This document shows, one piece after another, positions 21,101 through 27,455 of a stretch of DNA of 27,455 bases. This stretch comes from RGIG1959 sp045651865. GTDB lineage: Bacteria; Bacillota; Clostridia; Oscillospirales; Acutalibacteraceae. A program made the translations under genes and the position numbers. Within the stretch, counting starts at the first letter, position 1; each line of letters starts with the position of its first letter. Below the pieces are notes generated by a model. The model did not search any database. It had not been told where the DNA came from and saw only the letters and a program-made list of their open reading frames with translations. The stretch lies in NCBI GenBank assembly GCA_045651865.1, contig JAZRTC010000053.1, forward strand, positions 1 to 27,455, in the 5' to 3' direction.

Positions 21101-21740
21101 GAGACCTGATCAGATCACCGTGTATCTGTATGCCGACGGTGTGGAATATGACAAGAAGACCGTGACCGAAGCGGACGGTTGGGCATATTCTTGGACGGGA
21201 CTGCACAAGTACCGTGACGGCGGCACGGAGATCGTATGGACGATCGACGAGGATGCTGTTGCAGGCTATACCAAGGAAATTGACGGCTTCAATCTGACAA
21301 ATACGCACGAAATCGAAACGATCACGATCAGCGGTCGTAAGATCTGGAATGACGGCAGTAACGCTGCGGAGCTTCGCCCCGAAGCAGTAACGGTTCGTTT
21401 GTTTGCAGGCGAGCGCGAGGTTGACAGCGTGGTTGTCAATGCAGGCACGGCGGTCACTCCCGATGTGTGGGCATTTGAATTTGCGGATCTGCCTGCGTAT
21501 GAGAACGGTGTGAAGATCAACTACACCGTCAAGGAAGATCGTGTGAAAGATTATGTTGCTACCGTGATGGGATTTGACATTACGAATACACACACGCCTG
21601 CTCCTGCAACTCCTCAGACGGGTGATTTGCAGAGCAATATTCAAATGGCGTTGTGCTTGGCGATTATCTGCTTGGCTACTTCGGGTACGTTGCTTGTGGT
21701 GATGATCCGCCGCAGAAAGAGTTTTGAGTCAGACAACTAA
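18111..21740 (+). CDS. Cell-wall-anchored adhesin with thioester domain and nine Cna_B repeats
   Basis: The 1209-residue protein has a signal peptide (about residues 1-33, ending ISALAA). An N-terminal thioester-type domain carries Cys86 in LAYCVEPG and Gln143 in DTQAIHNIIIWEI, the pair expected to form an internal Cys-Gln thioester (TQXA motif). Nine Cna_B domains follow at about residues 337-1162, each near 92 residues, with the pattern GTKTWxDDNDxDGxRPxxITVRLYADG ... EDAV ... GYDITNTH; the Lys, Glu and Asn of intramolecular isopeptide bonds are visible. PQTGD (1168-1172), a hydrophobic helix and RRRK make a sortase signal. It should bind covalently to a partner surface, perhaps host tissue or mating cells. 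The start at 18111 is chosen for the signal peptide and AGGAAAGGA upstream. Confidence 0.93.
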   Translation: MKHCMRSLLSVLLCAVLLLGVVPISALAAPQTPTAIGSNIVAKNNISMIVPFTSAGVANTAASIVKEAGECVWVFRVNNGKTLAYCVEPGAELGDESTIDSAATNKYWSELSKSSKHDNIELGVYRAAAIADHLNSGKDPDTQAIHNIIIWEIICGIRDPLTGNVINGKTTLQNQFYNAATQDQANLYNARYGAFVDALKSFDDIPSIFYKNKVDATANPITLNWNGTNFQATLTDTTGLLSSMNLPASFTSGGKTVNVSRSGNTLTLWTETPLSGVVTSSRINKNHGFNTSTTQSMLVYGGNLANGDTAQCVVSSAVPDPQAGYIAVKTGASPTIDIPVKKVWEKTTEPPASVTVRLKRGNMILFPAVTLSAANNWQGVFEDMPLVDSNGNSYTYTVKEDAVDGYTSSITGNATSGFVVTNTKITTGTKDISGTKTWVDDNNRDGVRPAQIFVNLYADGELYGQVSASEETNWVYEFKGVPIYNDDGTEVNYTIEEVPVPEYTTSYNGFDIINSHTNALMTLADAKDWDDDNDRDGTRPDSITIRLYADGEEIDAKTVTEADEWAYEWTNLPKYRDGGIEIVYTISEDKIAGYDTYYDGWNVINTHEPERIVVAGTKTWDDKNDQDGYRPKSITVRLYADGVEVDSVEVKADADGEWKYEFTDLFKYRDHGTEIVYTISEDAVAKYITSYNGYDITNTHVTETTRIPVTKIWDDADNQDGVRPDSITVNLYRDGELYDSVELTAEMGWAYEWTDLDRYEDGGLRVNWRIQEERVPNYRTTYKGYEITNTYSPKTVTVAGMKSWVDANDQDGIRPDQITVRLYADGVEIGNKVVTEADNWTYEWTELDRYRDGGIEIVYEVKEDAVDQYTTTYNGYDITNTYVPQTKNITGTKTWIDDNDRDGLRADSITVRLFRDGVEFKSLEVKPDENGVWAYEFSEVDVYRDGGVEIVWTVTEDAVDGYTTAINGFDITNTHETATTDVEGTKTWIDDNDRDGLRPDQITVYLYADGVEYDKKTVTEADGWAYSWTGLHKYRDGGTEIVWTIDEDAVAGYTKEIDGFNLTNTHEIETITISGRKIWNDGSNAAELRPEAVTVRLFAGEREVDSVVVNAGTAVTPDVWAFEFADLPAYENGVKINYTVKEDRVKDYVATVMGFDITNTHTPAPATPQTGDLQSNIQMALCLAIICLATSGTLLVVMIRRRKSFESDN
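19119..21597 (+). repeat. Nine tandem Cna_B-coding repeats, about 275 bases each
   Basis: The repeat units run from about 19119, with units 2-9 sharing long stretches around the codons for TKTWxDDND-DG-RPD-ITV and TNTH. Units 1, 2 and 9 have diverged most (unit 1 lacks the NDxDG loop), and units 6-8 are the most alike. Such arrays change number by recombination. Confidence 0.85.
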
Positions 21741-21766
21741 AGCGAGTGGTACGCGTACCACTCGCT
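21741..21766. terminator. Perfect 26-base palindrome after the adhesin gene
   Basis: AGCGAGTGGTAC and its exact reverse complement are separated by GC, directly after the adhesin stop codon. No T tract follows, so it may be an mRNA 3' stem or a protein site rather than a classic terminator. Confidence 0.6.
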
Positions 21767-21776
21767 GAGGTGTAAA

Positions 21777-21807
21777 GCAAAAAGAGGAACACCCTTCCGC
21801 TTTTTGC
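21777..21807. repeat. Element palindrome copy 7 (opposite orientation)
   Basis: GCAAAAAGAGGAA pairs with TTCCGCTTTTTGC around CACCC, with one mismatch. The loop is the reverse complement of GGGTG in copies 6 and 8, so the unit is turned around. Confidence 0.82.
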
Positions 21808-21822
21808 AACACGTTGCATAAC

Positions 21823-21861
21823 ACAGAGAGGCATTATCATTAAGCGGTAGTGCCTCTCTGT
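21823..21861. repeat. Inverted repeat between adhesin and Toprim genes
   Basis: ACAGAGAGGCA and TGCCTCTCTGT pair over 11 bases around a 17-base loop. It is not related in sequence to the GCGGAA palindromes on either side. Confidence 0.75.
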
Positions 21862-21886
21862 TTACAGCAAAATGTATTGAATATAG

Positions 21887-21915
21887 AAAAAGCGGAAGGG
21901 TGTTCCGCTTTTTTT
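21887..21915. repeat. Element palindrome copy 8
   Basis: AAAAAGCGGAA pairs with TTCCGCTTTTT around GGGTG, followed by more T residues. It has the same core as copy 6 and lies 27 bases before the Toprim gene. Confidence 0.9.
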
Positions 21916-21941
21916 ATTTTACGAAGAAAGGTGGTGAGAAG

Positions 21942-22883
21942 ATGGCATCTAAAATGACAGACGAGCAGATTGCCCGGGCAAAAGCCGTGCCGCTGATCGA
22001 CTATCTTGAAAAACGCGGCTATGAGCTGAAACGCGACGGCGCACATTATGTGCGGCTTGCGGAACACGACAGCTTGGTGATCTCGCTTGAGCATAATCTG
22101 TGGAAATGGAACACAGGCAATATGGGAGGCGATACGATCGACTTTCTTATGAAGTATGAAGGTAAGAGCTTTCCCGATGCGGTGATAGAACTGACAGAGG
22201 AATATCCCGCCGATCGGATCAAGCCGATCGCCCGTAAAGCGGAGCGTGAGCGCGGAGAATTTGTGCTGCCGACGCGGAACGATACACACAACCGTGTATA
22301 TGCGTACTTAACCAAGACTCGCGGGATCGCGCCTTCGATCGTGCGGGAGTTGCTTGGTGATGATACCCTGTATGAGAGCGCGAAATACCATAACGCCGTG
22401 TTTGTACGGTATGTCGATGGTGTTCCGCGCTATTGTTTTAAGCGCGGAACAAGCACCTATAAGGCATATCGCGGAGAAGAAGAAAACTCGGACAAGAGGT
22501 TTGCGTGGCAGATGCTCGGCACGGAGCAGGACACGGTTTATGTGTTTGAGTCGCCGATCGATGCGTTGTCGTATGCCACGCTTGTAATGCGTAAAGACGG
22601 CAATTTGCGTCGGCGTGAGCTGACCTATCTTGCCCTCGGTGGTACATCGTTAAGTGCGCTTGTGCAGTACAAGAAGGATCATACCGCGCTGTCGAGGATT
22701 ATTGTATGCGTTGACAACGACAAGGGCGGCGATAAGATATTTGCTGCGCTTGAGCGTAGCTTCGGTGCAGAGCATCAAATCATACGCCATCTTCCGCCTG
22801 TTGGCAAGGATTGGAACGATACGCTTTTGGCGTATCAAAACAAGGAATTTCAATTAGGAGGTTTTCGCTATGAATTTGCGTAA
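21942..22883 (+). CDS. Toprim (DUF3991-like) primase-related protein
   Basis: A 313-residue protein of the type often found on Clostridia conjugative elements. The N-terminal part (PLIDYLEKRGYELKRDGAHYV, LWKWNTGNMGGDTIDFLMKYEG) resembles the DNA-binding part of DnaG-like primases but lacks its zinc cysteines. GVPRYCFKRGT follows. The Toprim domain has Glu203 in VYVFESPIDALSYA and DND at 258-260 in IIVCVDNDKGG, the usual metal-binding residues. It may prime or process the transferred strand. The start at 21942 follows AAAGGTGG. It overlaps the pilin-like gene by 14 bases and so heads the transfer operon. Confidence 0.85.
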   Translation: MASKMTDEQIARAKAVPLIDYLEKRGYELKRDGAHYVRLAEHDSLVISLEHNLWKWNTGNMGGDTIDFLMKYEGKSFPDAVIELTEEYPADRIKPIARKAERERGEFVLPTRNDTHNRVYAYLTKTRGIAPSIVRELLGDDTLYESAKYHNAVFVRYVDGVPRYCFKRGTSTYKAYRGEEENSDKRFAWQMLGTEQDTVYVFESPIDALSYATLVMRKDGNLRRRELTYLALGGTSLSALVQYKKDHTALSRIIVCVDNDKGGDKIFAALERSFGAEHQIIRHLPPVGKDWNDTLLAYQNKEFQLGGFRYEFA

Positions 22884-23235
22884 AAATTGGATGCGTAAGG
22901 TGGTGGCGCTGTTTGCAGCTGTGCTGATGCTTGCTGTCAGTTTTGCAATGCCTGCATCGGCAGATATTTTTTCGGGACTTGAAGCGGCGGAGGACGCGCT
23001 TCAATCGGGTGCATATAAAATTGTCAGTTCGGTGGTTGTGCCGATCGGTGTGACCGCAGCAATTATTGTGTTGATTGTGCTGATTATTCTTGCAGCTGTG
23101 AAACACAGCAAGGGCGACGATCCCGGAAAGCTCGGTTGGGGTATAGGTATTACGATTGCGGTAATTGTGGTTCTTGCGGCGTTTCCTGTGTGGGGACCGG
23201 CGATGTTCGGTACAGGTGGCGGTTCTCCCGTCTGA
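22870..23235 (+). CDS. Small exported membrane protein, VirB2/TrbC-pilin-like
   Basis: The 121-residue protein has a basic start and a signal-like helix with an ASA|D cleavage site near residue 32. Two hydrophobic helices follow (about 50-78 and 88-108) around a short basic loop (KHSKGDDPGK), and the end is GTGGGSPV. This topology, and its place just before the TrbL-, PrgI- and VirB4-like genes, fit the pilin subunit of Gram-positive type IV secretion systems. The sequence itself is not diagnostic. AGGAGG stands in the end of the Toprim gene. Confidence 0.68.
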   Translation: MNLRKNWMRKVVALFAAVLMLAVSFAMPASADIFSGLEAAEDALQSGAYKIVSSVVVPIGVTAAIIVLIVLIILAAVKHSKGDDPGKLGWGIGITIAVIVVLAAFPVWGPAMFGTGGGSPV

Positions 23236-23252
23236 TAGCGAGGTAGAGCGTT

Positions 23253-24083
23253 ATGACAATGCTGTTTGAAGCATTTTTTGCATATTTACAGCAATGGTTC
23301 TTTAGCAATGTGGTGAACTGGCTTGTAGATCTGTTTGATGTATGTATTCAACTTCTTCAAAACTCATTTTTCGATCATTCTTTTGTGTCGGGATTGCTGA
23401 GATTTTTTGAAGTTGTTGGTGGCTTGATGCTTGCTGTTGGTTTTGTGAAGCGTCTGATAAGTGAAGCGGAAAAGCAAATGCACGGCGAGGGCGGTGCATT
23501 TGTTGATCAGTTTTGGGATGTGATAAAAGCGTATGCTCTGCTGTTGTTCTGCAGACCTGTTGTGTTATCGTCTCACGAACTGATGGTATATCTAGCGGAT
23601 CTGATTACTTCTAATTTCAATGTTGCACCCGGCAGATTAAACGGTATCACCCTCAATGCCACAACATCCAGCGTTTTTGAGGTTTTAATTGTGGTTATAG
23701 CGATTGTTTGCACCATCATAATGCTTCTCACGATCCTGCGTCAATATGTGATCCTCCTTGTACAGATCCTTACAGGCTATATGTATGTGTTCGATGTTGC
23801 GGGAGGCAATAGCAATGCGATTGCGGAATGGGGCAGAGATATGATTGGTGCGCGCATCGCTTTTTCGTTGCAACTGATTTTTTACGAGTTCGGCATCACG
23901 GAGCTTGCCACTTCTTTTACAGGAGGCGGTCATCTTGTCGTAGCCGGTGTGGCATTGCTCGGTGCATCAATCGTGCCAACGGCACTTAAACGATGGGGCT
24001 ATGCCAACCAAAACGGCAGCGGTGCGCTCGGCCGTTTTGCATCTACTGCCGCTATAATGCTCCCGCGCATAGTCGGCGCGTGA
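23253..24083 (+). CDS. VirB6/TrbL-like polytopic membrane protein of the conjugation machine
   Basis: The 276-residue protein has about six membrane helices: near 13-33, 47-67, 90-105, a long pair at 140-182, 200-218 and 224-245. The central stretch VFEVLIVVIAIVCTIIMLLTILRQYVILLVQILTGYMYVFDVAGG is typical of TrbL-like proteins of Clostridia elements. It would form the inner-membrane channel together with the VirB3-like and VirB4 proteins encoded next. It begins 17 bases after the pilin-like gene, with GAGGT as a modest ribosome site. Confidence 0.8.
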   Translation: MTMLFEAFFAYLQQWFFSNVVNWLVDLFDVCIQLLQNSFFDHSFVSGLLRFFEVVGGLMLAVGFVKRLISEAEKQMHGEGGAFVDQFWDVIKAYALLLFCRPVVLSSHELMVYLADLITSNFNVAPGRLNGITLNATTSSVFEVLIVVIAIVCTIIMLLTILRQYVILLVQILTGYMYVFDVAGGNSNAIAEWGRDMIGARIAFSLQLIFYEFGITELATSFTGGGHLVVAGVALLGASIVPTALKRWGYANQNGSGALGRFASTAAIMLPRIVGA

Positions 24084-24101
24084 TCTTGAGGAGGGTATGC
24101 A

Positions 24102-24407
24102 ATGGATAAAAAACAACAATATATCATCCCGCCTAAAATGAGCAAAGCAACCCGCTTTGGCGGACTGGATGGCAAAACGATCGGAATACTGCTGGCGATG
24201 TTCGGGTTTATAGTGATGATTGTTGTGTCATCAAGAAATATGCGCCTGCTGTATTTATTCACGATTCCTGTTGTTTATGGAATGATGGCGTATCGCATTG
24301 ATGATTACAGCGGCGCCGATTTCTTTAAAGCGGTAATTCATTATTACTGGACGCCGCAGACCTATGTGTTGACTCAAAAGCGAAAGGAGCGTGAGAGTGA
24401 TGGGTAA
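24102..24407 (+). CDS. VirB3/PrgI-like membrane protein
   Basis: The 101-residue protein has a short polar N-terminus (MDKKQQYIIPPKMSKATRFGG), two closely spaced membrane helices (about 27-44 and 48-64) and a cytoplasmic end containing DFFKAVIHYYWTPQTYVL. This is the PrgI/VirB3 layout. The family sits beside VirB4 ATPases and is thought to link them to the channel. GAGGAGGG lies 8 bases before the ATG, and the stop overlaps the VirB4 gene by 8 bases. Confidence 0.82.
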   Translation: MDKKQQYIIPPKMSKATRFGGLDGKTIGILLAMFGFIVMIVVSSRNMRLLYLFTIPVVYGMMAYRIDDYSGADFFKAVIHYYWTPQTYVLTQKRKERESDG

Positions 24408-26805
24408 ACCTACACAGCCGAAAGCCTCGTGGCTGGATTTTGAGCTGTTTGACGATCATATTGAAACAGGAGCCGGTGCGGCACGACGGGAGCATTATCT
24501 GCTTCGGATGTCGCCCAAAAATATGGAGATCCTCGGTCTGCAGGAACGGCTTGAACAGGAAGCGTTTTTGCAGACGCTTCTTGACGGATCGGAACAGATC
24601 GTACCGTCTTTTTTCATTATGGATAAAACGGAAGGTCTCGGTCACATTCGCGGATATCAGCAGGAGCTGATGTCACAAAACCCGAAATATGAGTTTGTAT
24701 ACGAGGATATCTTGAAACAGCTCGACGGAATGGAAGCGGAGAGCGCGGCGGTTGAGCGCGCGTTTTATATGCGTCTCACCGTGCGGGAACGCTCCCACCT
24801 TGAGTTGTTCTGCACGCGACTGCGCGACTGTATGCCGTTTTACATCGCACAGCGCGAGGAATGGATCGTGGTGCTGCGCAATTTCCTTTTGCGAGAGTAT
24901 ACGACCTTTACGCTTGCCGAGTTCAATCAGCAGATCGAGCTGACCTATCAGCAACGCTGTGAAGTACAACAAAAGCGAAAGCGCCCGAAGATGGTAGATA
25001 GAGATGCCATTGTCAAAGAAGAAACACGCAAAATGTTGCTCCCTTATCGTCAAGTATTCAACACAAGATACTGTGAGCAGAACGATTTTCTTCGTAAGAC
25101 GGTGGCGATCCGCAACTATCCTTCGGAATTTAATCGCGACTGCGTTCTGCGACAGCTCGGATGTCTTGAGAATACATCGGTGATGATCGACCTTGTGCCA
25201 CTTAAAAAATACGATGTCAAAGCACTTGTAGATAAGCAGAGCCTTAATTCCAAAGCGAAAGGACGCAGTCGAAAGGCGACCGATCAGACGGAGGCGGACA
25301 AGGAGCAGGAGAAGCTGCGCGAAGCGTATGCGGCGATCCTCGATAACAACGAGCGTATGTTTGAGGTTACGATCCTTATTGAAGTGTATGCCTCAAATAA
25401 AGAACAACTTGAGCGGCGTATGGAACGGCTCAAGAATTTGTTGCTTGTATACGGCATCACGAAGGACGATCTGATCTATCAACAGCGCGAGGGCTTTTTG
25501 TCAATGTTACCGTTCGGAAAGAATGAGATCACGCTGTCACGACAGATGCCGTCCAGTACCTTTGCCGCGTTATATCCGTTCACTTCCTCGAAGAAGGTGG
25601 ACGATCAAGGATTGCTGATCGGCAGGACAGCTTCTCGCGGTCCCGTGATATGGGATCCGTTCCTGCGGGACGATACGATTACAAGCGGCAATTTCCTTGT
25701 GATCGGCAACCCCGGACAAGGCAAATCCTATCTTGTTAAAAAGATTGTAGCACAGTTGATCGCCAAAGGTGTATCGGTGTATATGCTTGATCCCGAAAAT
25801 GAGTGCGGTGATTTATTTCGGGGAATGGGATGCAGTAACATCGAATGTGGTATCGGCGGATATATCATCAATCCTCTTGAGGTGCGAATAGTCGCCAAGC
25901 GTGAGGAGGACTTGGAGGATGAATTTACCCCGCAAGCATTCAAGGAAAGCGTGGCGCTCAAGCAACATTTGTCGTGGCTCAGAGAGTTTCTGCAAGTGCT
26001 GTTTCCGTCGATCACCGATCGCGAGCTTGATGTAATGTCTATTCTTCTGCGTGAGCATTATGCACAATACGGGATTGACGATGCGTTTGATCCGCGTAAG
26101 GCACTTGCAGAGGATTATCCGACTTTCGGAACTCTGTTTGAATATATCAAAAAGGAGCAAGCGGTGTTCGATCGAGAGAAGCATCCCGAGTTTGATATGG
26201 AGGATCTTCGCGGCATTATGCTAAAGCTCCGTGAGGTTTATGACGGTTCGATGGCGGCAATTTTCAACGGCATTACCAATGTGCCGAACAGTCAAGTTAT
26301 CAATTTCCAGTTGCAAACGCTGTTGCAAGGTTCGCAAAACCGTATGGCGGCGGTAATGTTTAATATAATGACTTGGGTGATGAACAAGCTCGTTGCCGAT
26401 CCCAAGCAAAAGCAAGCATTTTTGGTCGAGGAATTTTATCTGATGATCGATCGTCGCAATCCGATATTGATGCTGTGGCTTCGCAACTATGCAAAACGCG
26501 ATCGTAAATATGAGGGTATTCTTGGACTTATTACGCAAAACCTCGGTGAGTTTGATGATCCCGAAGTCGTGCATATCACTTCGGCTCTGCTGCAGCTCCC
26601 GCCGCATAAATTTATATTCCATCTCGGAGATGTCGATCCGACGGTAATGCACCGTTTGCTCGGACTGGAAGAAAGTGAGGCGGCAGCAATCAAATACAGC
26701 CGAAAGCGTCATTGCTTGTTGAAAGCGGGCTCAGACAAATACTATATGGAAGTCGGTACATTGCCGTATGAAGCGGCATTGTTCGGCTCGGCAGGCGGCA
26801 GATAA
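24400..26805 (+). CDS. virB4: VirB4/TraE-family conjugation ATPase
   Basis: The 801-residue ATPase drives pilus assembly and substrate transfer from the cytoplasmic side. The N-terminal half (to about 400) is the VirB4 membrane-linked domain, with a long charged insert around 285-310 (SKAKGRSRKATDQTEADKEQ). The RecA-like motor has Walker A GNPGQGKS at 436-443, MLDPENECGDL as the Walker-associated acid stretch, Walker B AFLVEEFYLMID around Glu677-Glu678, and GLITQNLGEF further on. GTG codons at 24391 and 24397 are in frame, but the ATG at 24400 is the more likely start. It ends at palindrome copy 9. Confidence 0.95.
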   Translation: MGKPTQPKASWLDFELFDDHIETGAGAARREHYLLRMSPKNMEILGLQERLEQEAFLQTLLDGSEQIVPSFFIMDKTEGLGHIRGYQQELMSQNPKYEFVYEDILKQLDGMEAESAAVERAFYMRLTVRERSHLELFCTRLRDCMPFYIAQREEWIVVLRNFLLREYTTFTLAEFNQQIELTYQQRCEVQQKRKRPKMVDRDAIVKEETRKMLLPYRQVFNTRYCEQNDFLRKTVAIRNYPSEFNRDCVLRQLGCLENTSVMIDLVPLKKYDVKALVDKQSLNSKAKGRSRKATDQTEADKEQEKLREAYAAILDNNERMFEVTILIEVYASNKEQLERRMERLKNLLLVYGITKDDLIYQQREGFLSMLPFGKNEITLSRQMPSSTFAALYPFTSSKKVDDQGLLIGRTASRGPVIWDPFLRDDTITSGNFLVIGNPGQGKSYLVKKIVAQLIAKGVSVYMLDPENECGDLFRGMGCSNIECGIGGYIINPLEVRIVAKREEDLEDEFTPQAFKESVALKQHLSWLREFLQVLFPSITDRELDVMSILLREHYAQYGIDDAFDPRKALAEDYPTFGTLFEYIKKEQAVFDREKHPEFDMEDLRGIMLKLREVYDGSMAAIFNGITNVPNSQVINFQLQTLLQGSQNRMAAVMFNIMTWVMNKLVADPKQKQAFLVEEFYLMIDRRNPILMLWLRNYAKRDRKYEGILGLITQNLGEFDDPEVVHITSALLQLPPHKFIFHLGDVDPTVMHRLLGLEESEAAAIKYSRKRHCLLKAGSDKYYMEVGTLPYEAALFGSAGGR

Positions 26806-26830
26806 AAAGCGGAACACCCTTCCGCTTTTT
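26804..26830. repeat. Element palindrome copy 9 (opposite orientation)
   Basis: AAAAAGCGGAA pairs with TTCCGCTTTTT around CACCC. It starts inside the stop codon of the VirB4 gene and lies 27 bases before the next start. Confidence 0.9.
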
Positions 26831-26857
26831 CTTCCTACAGGACAGGAGTGATACACA

Positions 26858-27455
26858 ATGAAGGTTGGGGGCGTAATCGTCGCGATCGTTGCAGTAGTCG
26901 GATTGCTCGTGACACCGTTTGCGTTCTTGTTCACAACGCCTGCAGGGATCTTGACACCCGTGACACCCGTGAGTGACGACACGACGGGCGGAGCGGCTGT
27001 GATTGCACAGGCGGTTGAGGCGGTCAATACGGATCTTGAGAAACGGATCAGCGACACTAAACGCGGCTATCGCTACACAGAGCTGGATCTGCAGTTGAAC
27101 AATATCGACAACTGGCGCGAGGTGCTGAGCGTGTATGCTGTACAGCAAACAACCACGGGTGATGTGCAAAGTGCGATGCTGTTCGGGGATGCTGAGATCG
27201 AGGAGCTTGTCGATATCTACAATGACACACATCCGATCCGAGCAGAGCTTGAGGTGATCTATCCAACGACGACTACAACTACCACAACGACCACACGGCG
27301 TTTGACATCCACGACCGCCACGCGTACAACCACAAGAACGGTCACAACAACGCTGACAACCGTGGGGACGACTTTATCATCCACTACAACGGTAGCAACG
27401 ACCACTCGAAAGACAACCACTACGACCATACCGCCGCGCCGTATTTTGCATATCT
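26858..27455 (+). CDS. Exported Thr-rich protein of the transfer block, partial
   Basis: 199 codons are visible and the frame is open at the right edge. A hydrophobic N-terminal helix (VGGVIVAIVAVVGLLVTPFAFLF) is followed by about 110 residues with RYTELDLQLNNIDNWREVLSVYAVQ and IEELVDIYNDTHPIRAEL. A tract dominated by Thr then runs to the edge. Proteins at this position after VirB4 in Clostridia elements usually end in a peptidoglycan hydrolase (NlpC/P60 or CHAP), and DNWREVLSVYAVQ resembles their conserved N-terminal part (DW-DVLAVFAVK). The enzyme domain would lie outside the window, so this is inference. AGGAG is 13 bases before the ATG. Confidence 0.72.
   Translation, partial: MKVGGVIVAIVAVVGLLVTPFAFLFTTPAGILTPVTPVSDDTTGGAAVIAQAVEAVNTDLEKRISDTKRGYRYTELDLQLNNIDNWREVLSVYAVQQTTTGDVQSAMLFGDAEIEELVDIYNDTHPIRAELEVIYPTTTTTTTTTTRRLTSTTATRTTTRTVTTTLTTVGTTLSSTTTVATTTRKTTTTTIPPRRILHI

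Larger units (their letters stand above)
9746..27455. mobile_element. Integrative and conjugative element, left part (Tn1549/CTn-like gene content)
   Basis: The stretch begins at a tRNA-Arg attachment site and changes both strand bias and gene content. It encodes partition proteins, a DUF3846 protein, a Toprim protein, a surface adhesin and a block of type IV secretion genes. The right end, integrase, relaxase and VirD4 are not in the window, so its length and exact family are unknown. The comparison with Tn1549/CTn-type elements of Clostridia rests on the order pilin-like, TrbL-like, PrgI-like, VirB4, exported protein. Confidence 0.85.

Noticed and set aside
19221..21644. 807-codon minus-strand frame opposite the adhesin
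   Set aside because: It mirrors the Cna_B repeats, so one accidental open frame is multiplied by the repetition; there is no ribosome site and no domain pattern of its own.
22432..22460. Hairpin GTTCCGCGC/GCGCGGAAC inside the Toprim gene as a tenth palindrome copy
   Set aside because: The loop is 11 bases, the A/T tracts are missing, and it encodes a stretch that is typical of the family (GVPRYCFKRGT), so it is probably chance.

Overview
The window looks like a chromosome segment of a mid-GC Gram-positive gut-type Clostridia member (Ruminococcaceae/Oscillospiraceae-like) with an integrated conjugative element in its right two thirds. The assignment rests on strong AGGAGG-type ribosome sites, the rimP-nusA pair, consensus sigma-A promoters with 17-bp spacers, an LPXTG-like Cna_B surface protein, and a Gram-positive type IV secretion gene order. 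It is an inference from gene content; no rRNA is present.

Left part, 1-9314 (chromosomal, almost all minus strand): nusA (runs off the left edge) behind rimP; a small membrane protein with its own promoter and terminator; aroK behind aroE (shikimate pathway); acpP on the plus strand; a GH97-family lipoprotein glycosidase; a membrane protein joining a sigma-factor-like N-terminus to a cyclophilin domain; and an OpgB/LtaS-type phosphoglycerol transferase. From 9353 to 9745 there is no gene, only inverted repeats and a 3' fragment of tRNA-Arg(ACG).

Junction, 9722-9781: the last 50 bases of a tRNA-Arg(ACG) lie on the minus strand without their 5' half. A 14-15 bp inverted repeat is centred on the anticodon loop. 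This is what the left end of an element integrated by a tyrosine recombinase into a tRNA gene looks like. The intact tRNA, the integrase and the right end should lie beyond 27455.

Element, 9782 to beyond 27455 (almost all plus strand): an early block of small proteins (DUF3846 protein, ClpX-like zinc finger, others); a partition block (ParA, ParB, SpoVG-like); a 600-base structured non-coding region with phased GGTGGCA repeats in front of a ribbon-helix-helix protein; two convergent overlapping membrane proteins; an XRE regulator joined to a cysteine-cluster protein; a Thr-rich lipoprotein; a 1209-residue thioester/Cna_B adhesin; a Toprim (DUF3991-like) protein; and a transfer block (pilin-like, VirB6/TrbL-like, VirB3/PrgI-like and VirB4-like proteins, then a partial Thr-rich exported protein). 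No relaxase, VirD4 coupling protein or integrase is visible.

The most unusual signal is a family of nine near-identical palindromes, GCGGAA-N5-TTCCGC flanked by A and T tracts. They sit at gene borders throughout the element and nowhere in the chromosomal part. Three are joined to the same ribosome-site leader, some occur in the opposite orientation, and one lies in frame inside parB, where it is translated as KKAEGCSAFL.
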